DNA of 64,000 nucleotides from Aulostomus chinensis (lineage: Eukaryota > Chordata > Actinopteri > Syngnathiformes > Aulostomidae): the NCBI GenBank assembly GCA_037954235.1, contig JBBMOA010000015.1, positions 6,328,001 through 6,392,000 on the forward strand, given 5' to 3'. The position numbers were made by a program, and so were the translations under genes. Below, piece after piece: positions 48,486-61,510 of this stretch. Position 1 is the first letter of the stretch; the number at the start of each line of letters is the position of its first letter. A model generated the notes under the pieces. It was not told the DNA's origin. It saw only the letters and a program-made list of their open reading frames with translations, and made no database searches.

Positions 48486-48898
48486 CACTTTTTGTTGTAT
48501 CAGTCCTCGACGGGCAGTTTGCAGTCAACCTTGAATGATGAAGTGGACAGTTCAGTTCCTTAAATTTGAAATAAAGTGACAAAAAGATTCATTCGAGGGT
48601 CTGTCTTCTTCCTGTACCAAAGTGAAATTCTCACTTTTACCCATTGAGATGGTTTTTGTCTTCTCTTGAGCCAGCGATCATCGGTTTATCCAAACACAAA
48701 CTCTCGATCTCCAGAGGTTTCGTGGTGGTGATTAAGGCCACAGCATTACTCCCCCAAATGGTTCACAGCTGCAGGTGATAGTGAGTTGTAATATCTCTCT
48801 TTGAGTCATGTTTTAAATTACAATAGCATTTGGGATTATGCTTGTGAACCTGCTGTGTTCAGCTGCAGTCTCATAGAACCTGTAATTAATTTGATAAG

Positions 48899-48901
<3 letters not shown>

Positions 48902-48991
<90 letters not shown>
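48902..48991. repeat. (TG)45 microsatellite
   Basis: Ninety bp of uninterrupted TG, the longest GT array in the window. Shorter GT runs follow at about 48999-49009 and 49122-49162. Confidence 0.95.
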
Positions 48992-48992
<1 letters not shown>

Positions 48993-49641
48993 AGCAAGTG
49001 TGTGTGTGTATCTTCTTCTCTGGTGATACAAAACAAGTCAGTCCACAGTCTGAATGGAGATATCATTTGTAATTTTAATTGCTGCCCTGCGATTGATGAA
49101 GGGAACCAAGGTGTGTGCGGGTCAGTGTGTGTGTGCATGTGCGTGTCTGTCTGTGTGTGTGAGACAATTAGTCTATGCACAGCGTACAAAAATCTATATC
49201 ATCGCCTTTAAAGGCGCCTTCACAACTCTTGCATTTTGCCAGTTTTAATCAAACTGCGATGCTGTTTGTTCAGGCACTTATGAAGGCAGTACTCGTCCTC
49301 TGATGCAGACCGAAACAACATCAGGCTGTCTCGGTCCTTTTCCAAGTGAACCCCAGTGTGGTTCGCTCAATGTTAAAAAAAAAAAATAAAAAATCCACCT
49401 GCAGGGTGTGAATGAAAACATAGATTATTTTCTATCTGCATGTGTGTGGATAGAAAACAACAGGCAACCCTGACAGGAAGTTGAGTGACATGGACTTCTG
49501 CTGAGCTTCAGTGTTTCCTAGACCACTGGGCTGAAGTGTTGCCAGCACTAGATTTTTCACTCATTACAAAGACGTCTGTGAGCACATTTCTGACTCTTTA
49601 AGTCCGTCTGCTTGAATTTGTGGATCAAAACCAAACTGGAC

Positions 49642-49667
49642 AAAAAAAAAAAAAAAAAAAAAAAAAA
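49642..49667. repeat. Poly-A run (A26)
   Basis: Twenty-six consecutive A. No retroposed body was recognised upstream. Confidence 0.9.
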
Positions 49668-49789
49668 CATGGCAGTTTTATTCAGTCTAGTAAAAGGCAC
49701 TGCAGACGTAGTAATGTAGTGCTACACACATGACACTTCACTATTACGTCTTCATGTTTGATGCAGTCAATGGTGAAGCTGTGAATGAA

Positions 49790-49990
49790 TACACAAGATG
49801 CTTAATTACTCAAACAGGTGCTTGCCACTCAGTCAGGATTGATGTTCAAGAGCACTCAATTAATTGAAGCCTATTATCAATAACAAGGTGTGAATCATCC
49901 TTACATCTCGTCTGATTTAATTGCGGAACACACAAGGATCGGCGGTGTTAATTAGAGATTTACAAGAAGGCACCGGCATCAGAAACTCAT
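49790..49990. promoter_or_regulatory. Homeodomain-site-rich block, candidate intronic enhancer
   Basis: Within about 200 bp of non-repetitive sequence are cttaattactc, an E-box caggtg, the palindrome caattaattg, tatcaataac, tttaattgcgg and gttaattagag. This clustering of TAATTA-type sites without simple repeats resembles conserved non-coding elements of vertebrate neural genes. Conservation itself cannot be seen from one sequence. Confidence 0.25.
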
Positions 49991-50509
49991 GTGAGCGTCT
50001 GGCGTGATTCATATATCATGTTCTCCCCAAACGACAACTCCATCAGCTTCTGCTCACCTTCAGGTGCGTGTGGCTTACATGAGAACAGCCATATCACATT
50101 CATGGGTAATGCGGTTAATGGCTCTCTTGAGATGAGTGCACACGTGATTGACATGACTAGACCTTAGCAGCTATGAAGAAAAATGAGCTGATAATGTCCT
50201 CCTGTCCTGAAGCTAATTGCATGTTTGCACTGACCTTGGGTGGAATGGGTTGACCGAAACCGATGTGTACTCACTGGAACCAAGAGACAGACCTGCATGC
50301 ACTCCTACATATCATTCCTTGCACACACTCTTATAACACACATTTTTCTAATGTGAGTGCCTCAGCAGACATTTATAGACCTCGCTAATACAACAGTAGG
50401 AGTGGTGCAGCATTCCGTATATTAGTGTTTAATTCCAATTAAACCTGGACAAACTCATTTTCTAACCCAATTACTAAGGAAGGAGATAAAGCACTGGAAC
50501 AACCTTTGA

Positions 50510-50531
50510 CCCCCCCCCCCCCCCCCCCCCC
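50510..50531. repeat. Poly-C tract (C22)
   Basis: Twenty-two consecutive C. Confidence 0.95.
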
Positions 50532-51639
50532 AATATTTGCGATATCAGATGTATAAACCCCATGACACGCTGTGCCACATGCTGATATTTGTCAGTTTTA
50601 TTTGTCTGGGAGGTGTTTCTGACAGACTGCAGTCAGTTTTTCTCAGACTGAACAGATAATTGAGGAAAAATGTTCTGAAGGTTCCATATTAGTGTGATGC
50701 AGTTGAGGGGCTCCGTGTCTGGATGTCGGAGGGTAAAGTCGTCTGATGATTATAGCTGACAATCTTTTTGTCTTGGGTAATGTTATACATTGGATTATTT
50801 GACAGGACAATAGACTCAATTCCTTTAGATTGAATGTGAAGAGATGATACTGTTAGGGAGTCCATGTAATTAAGATATAGTGCAGACACTGAAAACATTT
50901 CCATCACAACTCTCTGCTGATGAGTGTTTTGTGATATGATGGAAAACCCTAGAATGGTTACTGAGTTGAATGGCAGTTGTAATGAGATGTCTTTTCAACA
51001 GAAAACTGTTTTATTATGATTGCTCCATTTTCAATGAGCCCGCAGAGCATTTCACACAGTGTTTCAGCGATGTAGTTAATTATTCAGTGACAGATTGTAT
51101 TTGTCCGATGTGAAACTGAATACACTGGCATAAAAACACTAATACCTGCCAAATTGTTTGACATCAGGGATGAGAACCGACAACTTTTTATTGTTACCAA
51201 TAGTCACTGTCAATTCTGCTTATTTGTCTGGTGCTTCATCAGTTACCTTAATTATTCCTGATTATTCAGGTTTTTACCCAGTGATTTTTGAGCCTCCACA
51301 GAGTTTGTTAAAAAAAAAAAAGGCTGCATACTGGACAAATGATTATTCAGGATTTTTGCTAATGACGTCTAATACATCATCCATCCATTTTCTACTGCTT
51401 ATCCTGTTAAGTGGTACACAAGTGGCACAACTGGTATCCAACATTCATGGGAGATGAGCTCAGAGACTTACAAATGTGACTGATTTAATCATGTCGAACT
51501 GGCTCTTTGATTTTCATCCCTATTTGAGTTGGTACACTAATTATACCTAGGACAATGTTCAAAAAGCAGTTTCATGGGAAAAGTCTTTTTTCATCTCAGA
51601 TTTAAAGCAACGTATTCTTCCCTTATTAAGACCTTGAAA

Positions 51640-51850
51640 CCTCCCCAAAATTCAATCTTCCAAACTATCACCACCCCTGCAGAGCCCCTTTATCTGCAGG
51701 TCTTTGATCAGCCAAGCCGAGAGCATCCTAAAGCCCCGCATTTAACAGCCGCTGGACCCCCTCCTGGAGGAGCCCGGCCTCATGGTGCAGCTCCCCTGCT
51801 GGTGTGAACCGGAGATCTGCTGGCTGGCAGATTTAGAGCTACTGCCTCAC
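51640..51850 (-). mobile_element. tRNA-derived SINE remnant (tentative)
   Basis: Read on the minus strand, tgaggcagtagctcta resembles a SINE A-box region, and ccggttcacacc about 25 bp later resembles a B-box. The GC-rich body follows (ggctcctccaggaggggg). A + strand frame of 77 codons through it yields only P/A/G-rich sequence and is not considered a gene. Confidence 0.4.
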
Positions 51851-54618
51851 AGGATAAAAGTGGATATTATGAGTGCATATATGAGTCTTGAAATGTAAAG
51901 TCCATATATTTTTGAAGACATGGCTGTATTTCTGAGGAGTAAAGTTTGTCATTGTAGTGATGAGACAAGAAATGTACTTTTTTTTTTTTAATGTGGGTTG
52001 GAAATTTGACTTTTATTCCATAGAAGAGACAAAGAAAATACCCATAAAACACCCATGATGACTGCTAGGTCCAAATATAAGCAATATATCCTACCCAAGT
52101 ATAATCACTATTTGTGTTCCGGAATAATACTTAAACATTTGGTAACCAGCATTCATTTATTTAGTAAATTGTCAGAATGATCAGAATAACGATAGGATGC
52201 ACCACTGCGTGTAAATAATTTGGCCCTGAGTAACCTAATTATATACGTGCATTAATGATGAGCTATTTATTTTTTCATTAATTTAGTTCATGTATGGAAA
52301 TTTTTAATTAGCTTTGGCTCTATGAGAACATTCATTCATTTAAATACAGTGAAAGTAGGCCACGGTCAAATAGTTGTGGAATGCAAACATATAAATGCAG
52401 GCTAATCCTCATCTGGTTTGCAAATTTAATGACATTTTTCATTTTGAGTCCCACATAATCAGAGTTTGACATCCCTGCGACAGGGAATGCCTCCGATTTC
52501 CAGTAGAAGCGGAAGACGTGATTAAGAGGATGCACGAGCAACTTAACTTATACTTCCGTCACCCTGACACAAGCGGTGCTTTACTGCTTTGCTGCTCATT
52601 AACCTTGGCTCACAGCTGTCATGACTGTAGTTCTAATACACAGTTAAAGTACACATAACAGTATCGGAAGGTCACTCATTAAAATGTGACTTGGGATGGC
52701 TTCCCTCCTCCTTGGCTACCCTGGTAACAGAAGCAAATACCAAAGTAAAAGAAGGCGTACGACGCTTTTTCTTGAAAACGCTCCAAAAAGAGCTGCACTG
52801 TATTCATTTGTGTGCATATGGGATGAGTACATTCTGAAAGCGTATACACAGCACACAGTATGTGCTGCCTTCGTCTGTGTGGGATGAATAAATAAATTGT
52901 ATATGTTATCCGTCTCTACACTCATGTAAATATGGAAATAAGTACAGTAAACATTGTGATGTATTCATTGGGAGAGAGAATATTTGCTGATTTGGCATTG
53001 CCTTTAGGTGTACAATGGCTTCACCGTTTAGAATTTGGCAGAAGTCTGGTATGACGTAGCCACAAAGGAGTACAAAAAGATGTGCTGCACAAAACACTAA
53101 GTGCCTTTAGCATCATGAAGATAGAAGTGATGCTTACATGTTGTCAGGTTTAGCTAACATGATATCCATCTTCCAATATAACTGGATATCTTTTAAAGAC
53201 AAGACAAGCATTTACTACCCTCCCCAAAAGCCTCAATTACAGCAAAAGGCCAGGCATGTCATTATATAAGGAATGCTAATTTCCCCTCTGAAATGGGGAA
53301 TTATTGTATGAAACATTGCATTTAAAATGCTGATTCATCAAGGCCACGAGAGGCATGGAGAGATGTGAGGAGAGCTGGAGAGAGCGAGTGCACCGACCAT
53401 TTAAGACACACCAGAGATGCCTAAGTCATCATCGCAGCGTAGATCAAATAGATTGCATTTAATCTCTGCAACAAAAGGATTTTCTACATGCACCGAAAAT
53501 TAAAAATATTGAAGAAAAAAGCTTGTGGGTAAAGCAGATGCAGAAAAAAGCAGAAATGGAGAGCTAATCCCATTAGCTTCACGTCTGTGCACCTTGCAGC
53601 GCGCCATCAGGGGTCTCAATTAGACTTTTTGGCATCGGTACCATCAGACTGCCTCTGGAGGACTTCTCTTTTGCTTTATCTGTAAGTTGTGTCCGTGTGT
53701 CTAGATATTAACAACCTTACTGAAGTTTTACAATGAGTTCCAAACACAGAAACATATGTTAGGGTTTTATGATGACTCCGTACAGAGAATGATTAGCCAT
53801 GCTGTGCTTCTGGGTCTCTGGGACTAAGAAGTCCTGCATCTGACCTACTCTCAGCACCGCGTGAGTAGCCCTGCTTAACACAAGAAACCCATAACAGAAA
53901 ACCCACAGAGTGCTACACCACGAGCGGAAGCTCCTCCAAGACCAACGTCCAGTCTGAATGATGTGAAGTCTCTGGATGATTGTTATCTTCTCTTTCATGT
54001 ACTCATGAGGTCCTTTCTTATCGCTCTTCTTGAAACGCTTTTCCTTTTTTGTTAGGTTACTCATCGTCCCTGTCACAGGTCCTCCATCGGACGGAATGGA
54101 ATCATAGGTGCATGTGTTTTTTATTTAACAAGAAATTTCAACAAAAGCATGGACAGAAGTCAATTAAAATTGGTGGAAAAGTTTGAGGTGATCTAATTGT
54201 AAGACCTGAAGTTGTCGGCCATTGGCAGGTAAAAGCTATTAGCAGTAGCAGAAGACATATTTGTGGTGATATTTGTTCATATTCTGATTCCACAGCCTGG
54301 CAGCAGTAAATGCACTTAGTCTTTTATGTCTTATTTTCATATTTTGACCTGACTTCATCATCCTGTTAAAAAAAAAAAAAGTGAAAATCTTCTTTCCCCT
54401 CCAGTTGCTAAATACACTTGAGGAGAATTCCAAAAAGATAGCTGCTGCATGATGCAACACTTAAACGTGTCTGGATTGAAAATCTCAATAATAATCAAAT
54501 GCAAACTCATGCTTCAGTGCAATTGCAAGAGCACATATACTGTAGTGTGTATGTGCTTATTACATTTCCACTTGCAATAAACCAGAACCTCAAGAAAAGA
54601 CTGAGAAACATGGAAATC

Positions 54619-54620
<2 letters not shown>

Positions 54621-54675
<55 letters not shown>
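54621..54675. repeat. (TG)27 microsatellite
   Basis: Fifty-five bp of uninterrupted TG. Confidence 0.95.
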
Positions 54676-54676
<1 letters not shown>

Positions 54677-54961
54677 CACATGTACAGTGGCCCAGGCAGT
54701 GTGTGAGCTCATTACAGCTGCTGATGAATAGGTTTCCGCATGGTTAGAAGAGAGGGCAGTGGTGGAGTTGGCCCGAGGATGTTCCATCCCAAAGAGCAGG
54801 TTGGACTGCAGGACACAGGCTCTCAGAGCTCTCAACTCCCACCCAGGTAGCTGATGATGGGCTCCAACTAGGCAAACATTGTTCATCATGATATACCCCC
54901 TGGCAAGCTGATAGAGCACTGGGAAAATATTTGGAAAGCGTTATTCTGAATAGTCTTTGCC

Positions 54962-54962
<1 letters not shown>

Positions 54963-55003
<41 letters not shown>

Positions 55004-55021
55004 AAGAGAGAGAAAGAGAAA
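54963..55021. repeat. Compound (TG)15 and (GA)n microsatellite
   Basis: TG units pass into GA units with AAAG interruptions. It lies 290 bp from the preceding TG array. Confidence 0.9.
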
Positions 55022-55925
55022 GTGCTTGTTTGCATAATGTTTTTCAAAAGGTTGCTGCCTTTTTCTCAAATGTTGTGTGTTTCCTAGAGGGTTGTTGTGT
55101 ACGTAGGTGTGATTTGTGTGACTGTTCTGCCAGAAGCTCATCTTCAGACTCTGCACTAGTTTTATATTTCTTTTTCTTGATGTCAGTGACATGACAGCTC
55201 TCACTTTCACCAAATCAATACATTGTAGGTGTGTGTCAGACTGCATACGTCTGAGGGTTTTAAGGTAAGGTAAGAGAAAATGTCCTGTCCCGCTGGGAAA
55301 TTTGTGTTGGACTCAAAGCTGCTGCATCATCGCCAGTTACATAGGAAAGAGACAGTTTCCTCAAAATGGTAAAGTGAAAGACTAAATGTCAAATGTATTT
55401 TTTTTTTCTAGTTCATATTTATATACTGACAGTTTTATTTTTGGTGAAGTACATTTCCAGGTAGGTGAATACTGATTCAGAACCGATGCGTTGTGGTACA
55501 TGAATACATGCATGCATTTAGAATCCCACCATGAAAAGAGGCGATATTACAGTACACAGTGTATTTGAATATCTATAACACTTTGATTCCTTGGAAAATA
55601 AAAGGTCTTACATCAATGAATATTTTGCTAGAAATGTACAGACTCTCCAATACAGTTTTTCATTTGAAATTCATTTTTCAGACTATTCTTCTAATCTGAT
55701 TAGAATGTTGGCTGCAGGATGTTCTTGAAGAATTCATTTCCATCCTGGTCTGTCATCTAGATTATCTCCCCAGCGTAGGCTCGGGAGTTGACTCTCCATG
55801 ATGCTCGTGCTTGAGGTAGAAGTACTGATTTCAGTATTGTTTATTTCAGCTTTAATTTTTAAGATAAAAATAAGAGGTTTCAAATCTTCAATTAAAAATG
55901 GATTTCTTGTTTTATGGCATTTAAG

Positions 55926-55956
<31 letters not shown>
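55926..55956. repeat. (ATT)10 trinucleotide repeat
   Basis: About ten uninterrupted ATT units. Confidence 0.9.
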
Positions 55957-55958
<2 letters not shown>

Positions 55959-58281
55959 CCCACAACAAAGCTAGAGAACAGGACAAAGAGGAAGGACTGA
56001 TTCAAATGTGTCAGCGTGGACACTCTTTTTTTTGTATTGTTTAGTTTGTGTTTTCTGTTTTCTCACCACAGTGGAATCTTGCTGAGCATTACATCAACAA
56101 TGACCAGTTCCATGAAGCCATGTTTTTGAAGCGCATGGTTGTCTTATTATTCCTCTCAGTTTCTTCCCCATCTTAACTGGGCTTCCATGTACAAAGAAGA
56201 GTGGTGGTGTTATGGATACCAGCTGCCACTCCACATGATGAAAACAGAGACTTGGCTTTGATGTTCTAAGCCTTTGCTTCTGTCTGGGTTCAGGAGCATA
56301 TTTGTGCGTCCATATTACAGCCACCCTGTCCTACCCTGGATGTGATCACGTGTTGCCATGAATCATACTTTTGATGGCAAAGTTGGTATTTTTCCTGTCC
56401 AACTTTTTAGTTTCAGTGTGACATTTGAAAGGCAGCCATAATAACTGCTTTGAGGAAGTCATTAGAACTGGAATAGAATTGACTTATTGTTAATTTTGGA
56501 GTCATTTCAGTCTAAAACTTGGCACTTGCTTTTAATATGTTGGCAAATGTATTCTTTCACAACTACTACTGGATTGATTTAACGGACTTTGGATTTCTTA
56601 AGGCCCTTAACCCTCAACTCTTGTGCAGGACTCTTACCAATGCACTCTCAGTTGTCCTACGGTGGCCATCTAGTGTTCACCTGGAAAAAGACCAGAACAA
56701 CTCTCATTCCATGAACTGCTTGGTGTCATCCAAGCTTCAGTGGTATTGTGTTCATCTGCCTTCAGTTATAGCTAACTTGCTGTCACCTGTCACTTTAGTT
56801 ATCATTTATTTAGCAGGGGAAATACATGTGGGCATTGAAACAGTTAATTAAAGACATAAAAACTGCGCATACATTTGAACGAGGACAGCAAAGAGAGATT
56901 AAAGCCTTTCTATTCGTTGGCATATTCCACACAAACAGTCGCCCTTTTGATGCACTCATGAAGTATCTTAGTGTTTTCAGAGCTATTTGAGAACTGTATT
57001 AATACTAACTCTTCCTGAGAGGAGTTCCGTTCAGTCGCCGGTAGCAGCTTTACCCTCCCGTCAGTTCAAAAGGCCTGTTGTCACGCCAACCAGCCCCCTA
57101 CGGCTAAATGACCTAAAAGTAAAACTGCAGAGTCAAACTCCATCCTCCTCCACTGTGGGATTTACACTTTTCAAGAAGCAGAACCCAACACCACAATCAA
57201 AATGCCTCTTTAATCATGTGTCATTCATTCGTCACAATTTTTAAATCGGTTTACTGATGCTCAAAGTTATTTGTAATTTGTTGAACTCGTAATAGCCGTT
57301 TTTCTACGCTTGCTTTTTATTAAATGCTTTAAAAAAAAGTATGGGTTTTACATTGAAATCATAAAAAAAAAACAACAGTTTGACCAATATCACAGCAAGT
57401 GTTGAATTGATTCGTAGTCTCTTGGTTTTTGAATCTTCACTTCCCCAGAATCAATTATAGCCATGAGTGGCCACTGATTATGCGCTACAGATGGCTGTTT
57501 AAGAAAAGCATTAACCCATCAATGACATGATTCAAAATACTTTACATGGGAGTCAGGACTCTCTCTCATTAGCACTGCCATTTATTCAGCATTACTGTTA
57601 TCTGTATTTTCCTCCTGGGCCAAAAGGTACCCCTCTCCCCTAATAGCTGGCAATCCTGCACCTGAATTGTGCATGGAAAATGAGCTTGAAAGCACCATTT
57701 GATGACATTTAGTATTAATGTTTCCCGGAAAGACGTTAGATCTGCGATTCTCAGACAGATCAATATGCATATATTCAAGGTAATTATATGGTAATTTAAG
57801 AGGGAAGCCTTGCATTCATGAATACTACTCATCAATCACAATGTCACATTTAAAATTCTGATTCTCGCACTGTAGAAGAACGTGTGTTGCAGATGACCTA
57901 CTTACAAAGTGTGCGGCTGCACTCACAAGTATAGATTAAACAAGGTACAAAGAGTTTAGTCAAGTAAAGAAGTGTAGCTTATTTTATGGATTTCAGTTTA
58001 GGGTTACTAAATGACGGCTCCAGTTGTAACCGGGAGAGGTGTGTCTTTAGACTCCACTGAATGTTGAGTGGTGATTCACCTGTTTTGACACAGACTGAAG
58101 GAGCTCCTCCCACTAGCGTAGCACCAGAGATGAACAGTCACCATCTGCATGAGCAACTTTTGAGACCACATAGTGACAGGAACAAGGCACCCAGCCACTT
58201 CATAGTTTTTTTTGCATTCAAACAATTTGTTGTCATTCATCAGGTGTTGTGTTTCTGTGTTTAGCTCTTCTTGGTCTTTGG

Positions 58282-58520
58282 CTGCTCCCGTGGGGGGTCG
58301 TCAGCATGGATTATTGATCCAAGTATAGGGATTTAACACCGGATGCCCTTACGCAACCTTCCCTGCTTTTCCTAGCTTGTGACCAGCAGTGGCTGTTTGA
58401 ATTGAAGCAATTAGGGGTTCAGTATCCTGCTCAAGGACACTGCAACACGGTCACTGGGGGATGCAAAGATCAGACAAGGGACCCATCAGTTACTACGTGG
58501 CCCAGGAGCCACACCGCCCC
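58282..58520 (-). mobile_element. tRNA-derived SINE-like repeat
   Basis: On the + strand the element reads ctgctcccgtggggggtcgt, then caccggatgcccttacgcaa, cctgctcaaggacac, and finally ggagccacaccgcccc. In teleost repeats I recall, these four blocks occur in the same order, approximately gctcccgttaggggtcgcc, gccggatgcccttcctgac, ttgctcaagggcgc and gagccacgccgcccc. The last block is the inverted tRNA-like head, so the element lies on the minus strand. Its B-box is worn. Confidence 0.65.
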
Positions 58521-59267
58521 TGCGCTTCTGTCAGACAAAAATATGATGAAACTATTTTTCTGAGTTTATTGATAAAATAACTGCTCCCTCATTCACAGAT
58601 AAATGTGTCATCTGCATAACAATGAAAATTTTGCGCAAGTCAGACGAGCACAATGAGTTGACTTTTTCAGAAACCATGTAAACATACTAAATGACACACC
58701 AACAACATGAATAGCCTTTGAAGAAGAGTGATATTTCAATCTTCCACAATCCTCCAATTGTGTCTGAGTCAAGAACACGGACAGCCACTAAACATGACGA
58801 TGGACTCCTTAAGGAAAGAGCAAACAATTACCCCAAGATTGATGTTATTTTCCCTTGCAAATTGGAATTGAAAGTGTTTACCAAGGCTGTAAATTACATC
58901 TCGGGGATGACAACTCACAACATTTAGAATGGATCACCAGGTACCCAGACATCTGTGTTATTCTCTTAAGGGTGTGTTTGAATGTGTGTCTGAGCGTTGG
59001 TGTATTTATGTAAGAAAAGTGTATCCGTGCATCTGCGTGTGTATACAATGGTGTATACATGAGTAACTTGCAATATTTACAAGGCTCCACTGACAATGTT
59101 TCTGTCAGAATTTGTGGTATTAAAGCACACAGACAGAACTGAAGAGGCAGCAGTGTGAAGGGATGACACAAGGAGGAGAAAGAGGCGAAAGGAAAGCAGC
59201 ATGAGGGGACCACACAGAGACAGTCGAAGTGTGTCTCATCCTGATTAAATCATGAAGTGCATGGCTA

Positions 59268-59288
59268 CAGCAGCAGCAGCAGCAGCAG
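59268..59288. repeat. (CAG)7 trinucleotide repeat
   Basis: Seven perfect CAG units outside any recognised exon. Confidence 0.9.
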
Positions 59289-61309
59289 TCACAGGCATAT
59301 GCCCAATCACGGAAGATCACTGCAGCACTCAGAGGAGAAAGAAATCACACACGCCTCAGCAATGGAAATTAGAGGTGGGAGGGTGACGGATAAATAGAAG
59401 GATGCTGTGAAAAGTGTGTGTGTTTGTGTGTGTGTGTTTTCATACGTCCTCAGCCTCTCATCTGTTAAAGTGGCACTCAATCAAAAACAAACAAAAAAGC
59501 TGATTTATTATGTATCTCATCTCTCACAAGTCCAGAAACACTGTTAACACTCGCATGTTTCAATTTTCTACCTCATGTTTATTGAAAAGTATGTGTTATA
59601 TTTTCTTCAGATTTTGTCCTCATACTTTGGAGGACATCGAAACTCTTTGCTGTGGTAATTAAAACAAAGCATGTCACTTCTCTTGCAGCCTCTTCTCATG
59701 AATTATTAACATGATTTTTTTTTTTTTTAAACCTGTCCTGTTCAGCAGCTGGGGCAAGCAGTTTAAATGTTCCTGGTGCCTTGTTGTACTGAAGCAGTTT
59801 TACTCTGCAAAGGAGGAATCTGATAAACTCCTCCTATCGCCATTTGTGTTCAACTTTATTAGGAATGGTATTGGGTCATTGATAAAGCTACCGGACTGAG
59901 GCTCAGGAGTGGATAGGAAGAGAGAACAGGGACAGGATAGGGAAGACAAGGGGGAGAGAGACATAAAAACAATAGCAAAAAAAAAAAACCCAACAAAAAA
60001 CCCAGTAACAATAACAACAGAAAAAAAAATACTGTAAGTAGTTGGCTGCACTTTTACCAAAAAAATCAACAAAAAAGTGTGTATGAATTCAGAAGGCACA
60101 GAAAGTGCACTTTTGCATATTTATGAAGCATCAGCTTCTTAGTAAAGTCACTCTAAATGTGGGATTATGCTTAATATCCCATTACTTTGTAAGTCGCACA
60201 GGATATAATATTTACCATTCAAAGTCAGGGAGACGTCAGTCCACTCGATGACATCATGACTGTCGCCGTGCAGGCTCTTTGTGGGAGATACTGTTCTCTG
60301 AACCAGCCTCAAGTCAGGAATTCCTCCACAGCTGTCAGCAGCAGAAATTCAGACCCAAAATCGTCCTAATTATTCTTCAGTGTGGGGCCAGCTTTAGGCA
60401 CCTGTCATTTTTAATGAACTTATACAGTCAATTTTAATCAGAGCTCTTACACAATACTAAATCCACTCATATCAGATGAGAGGCTTCTCTGCCGGAAGAT
60501 ACATTAATATTCAGTTACATTACACGTGTCTGCACATCTCATGAAAAAATATGGCTGAGCACTGCCCATTAGGTTTTAACTGGTGTCAGCAAGATTTTTA
60601 CTGATCTTAAGCAATTAGATTTCCTGATGGAAGAAAATGAAAGTTTTCCTACTCTGTCACATTAATTTAATTAAAACAGATTGAAGGGACTTGAGAAAAG
60701 CATGTAAGTATTTTTACTATCATTGCTCTAATGTCTATTTTTTTGCAGTTGAGTGCATGAATGAAAGTATTGTGATTTACTGTACGAGTTTTTTAGCCTG
60801 GTCTTCGAGATACTTAATATATGGGGAAATGTTTGCTTTTCGGTGGGAATAATCATCCATCTTCCCTTCCATTTTCTGATGTTTAGTTAAAAAACACGAT
60901 TTACTTGAGCCGCATGGGTGAACACTGTTGGAAAGGTGGTTTCAATCGAGTCACCTTCACTTACATTGAGGGTCGGTGGCTCTTGTTAATTCAAATGCAA
61001 ATCAAAAACAAAGGTTACGAAAAGCAGCAAACTGGAATCTAACAGCAACCTCCTGCTGAAAAAGCTACGTTGAGTTTGTGGCGTCCCCACTGGTCTACTG
61101 ATGACTGATGTGATGACTGTCCCTTACGTGTTAATATGTGACATTTTCGACGATTCCATTCTACAACCTCTTTGTCAGGTTTCTTCAGGATGGCTTGTCT
61201 GTAACTGTTAGTTTTGTTACTAAGTTGAAGCAGCATTCTGATGGATGACCAGACCTTGCAAAGTAATTAAGTTATGAACAACCAGCCACAACAATGTTGC
61301 CAAATTTGA

Positions 61310-61510
61310 AAGCACCAAGCTCCAAAATAGCAAATAATTCTAATGAGCCTTATTGGGGCTTTAGAGCAGATAATTATTGATATGTAATTCTATTCTCTGT
61401 CCCGTGAGACAATGGCAGTTAAACCTCTATTTGGGATAGTAATTAGTCAGATTTTCTTTCTTCATTATTCATTAATTGCTCCCTGTCGATTAATTATTCC
61501 AGATGAGGAA
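61310..61510. promoter_or_regulatory. Homeodomain/SOX-site-rich block, candidate intronic enhancer
   Basis: The block contains aaataattctaatgag, gataattattgatatgtaat, a SOX-like acaatgg, gtaattagtc, cattaattgc and gattaattattcc in about 200 bp of non-repetitive DNA. The density of TAAT cores suggests a developmental enhancer. Cross-species conservation cannot be judged here. Confidence 0.25.

Larger units (their letters stand above)
38104..51639. other. Presumed intron, central part; no gene recognised
   Basis: Microsatellites, C-tracts, a second pyrimidine-rich block and one homeodomain-site-rich block are listed separately. A minus-strand frame of 135 codons (39589-39996) has no recognisable domain. 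A T-rich tract ending in AG at 39129-39130 is followed by a 52-codon open frame, but in phase 0, so it does not fit the fstl exon. The phrase catccattttctactgctta at about 51382 is a worn copy of a very common fish repeat phrase. Confidence 0.5.
51851..58281. other. Presumed intron; no gene recognised
   Basis: AT-rich DNA with GT, GA and ATT microsatellites listed separately. Open frames of about 100-110 codons at 53759-54076 (minus) and 56519-56851 (plus) show no domain and no convincing splice sites. Confidence 0.5.

Noticed and set aside
48836..49211. Open frames on both strands encoding CV or TH repeats
   Set aside because: These are translations of the 90-bp TG array, as are similar frames at 25758-26016, 54499-54919 and 54941-55246.
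53759..54076. Minus-strand frame with a lysine-rich start and a W/F-rich middle
   Set aside because: It looks mildly protein-like, but I could not match it to any family and saw no exon boundaries.
56076..56175. Acceptor-like cag followed by a plausible 34-codon frame
   Set aside because: It contains no known motif and ends at a stop without a donor. I could not tie it to a gene or a transposase.
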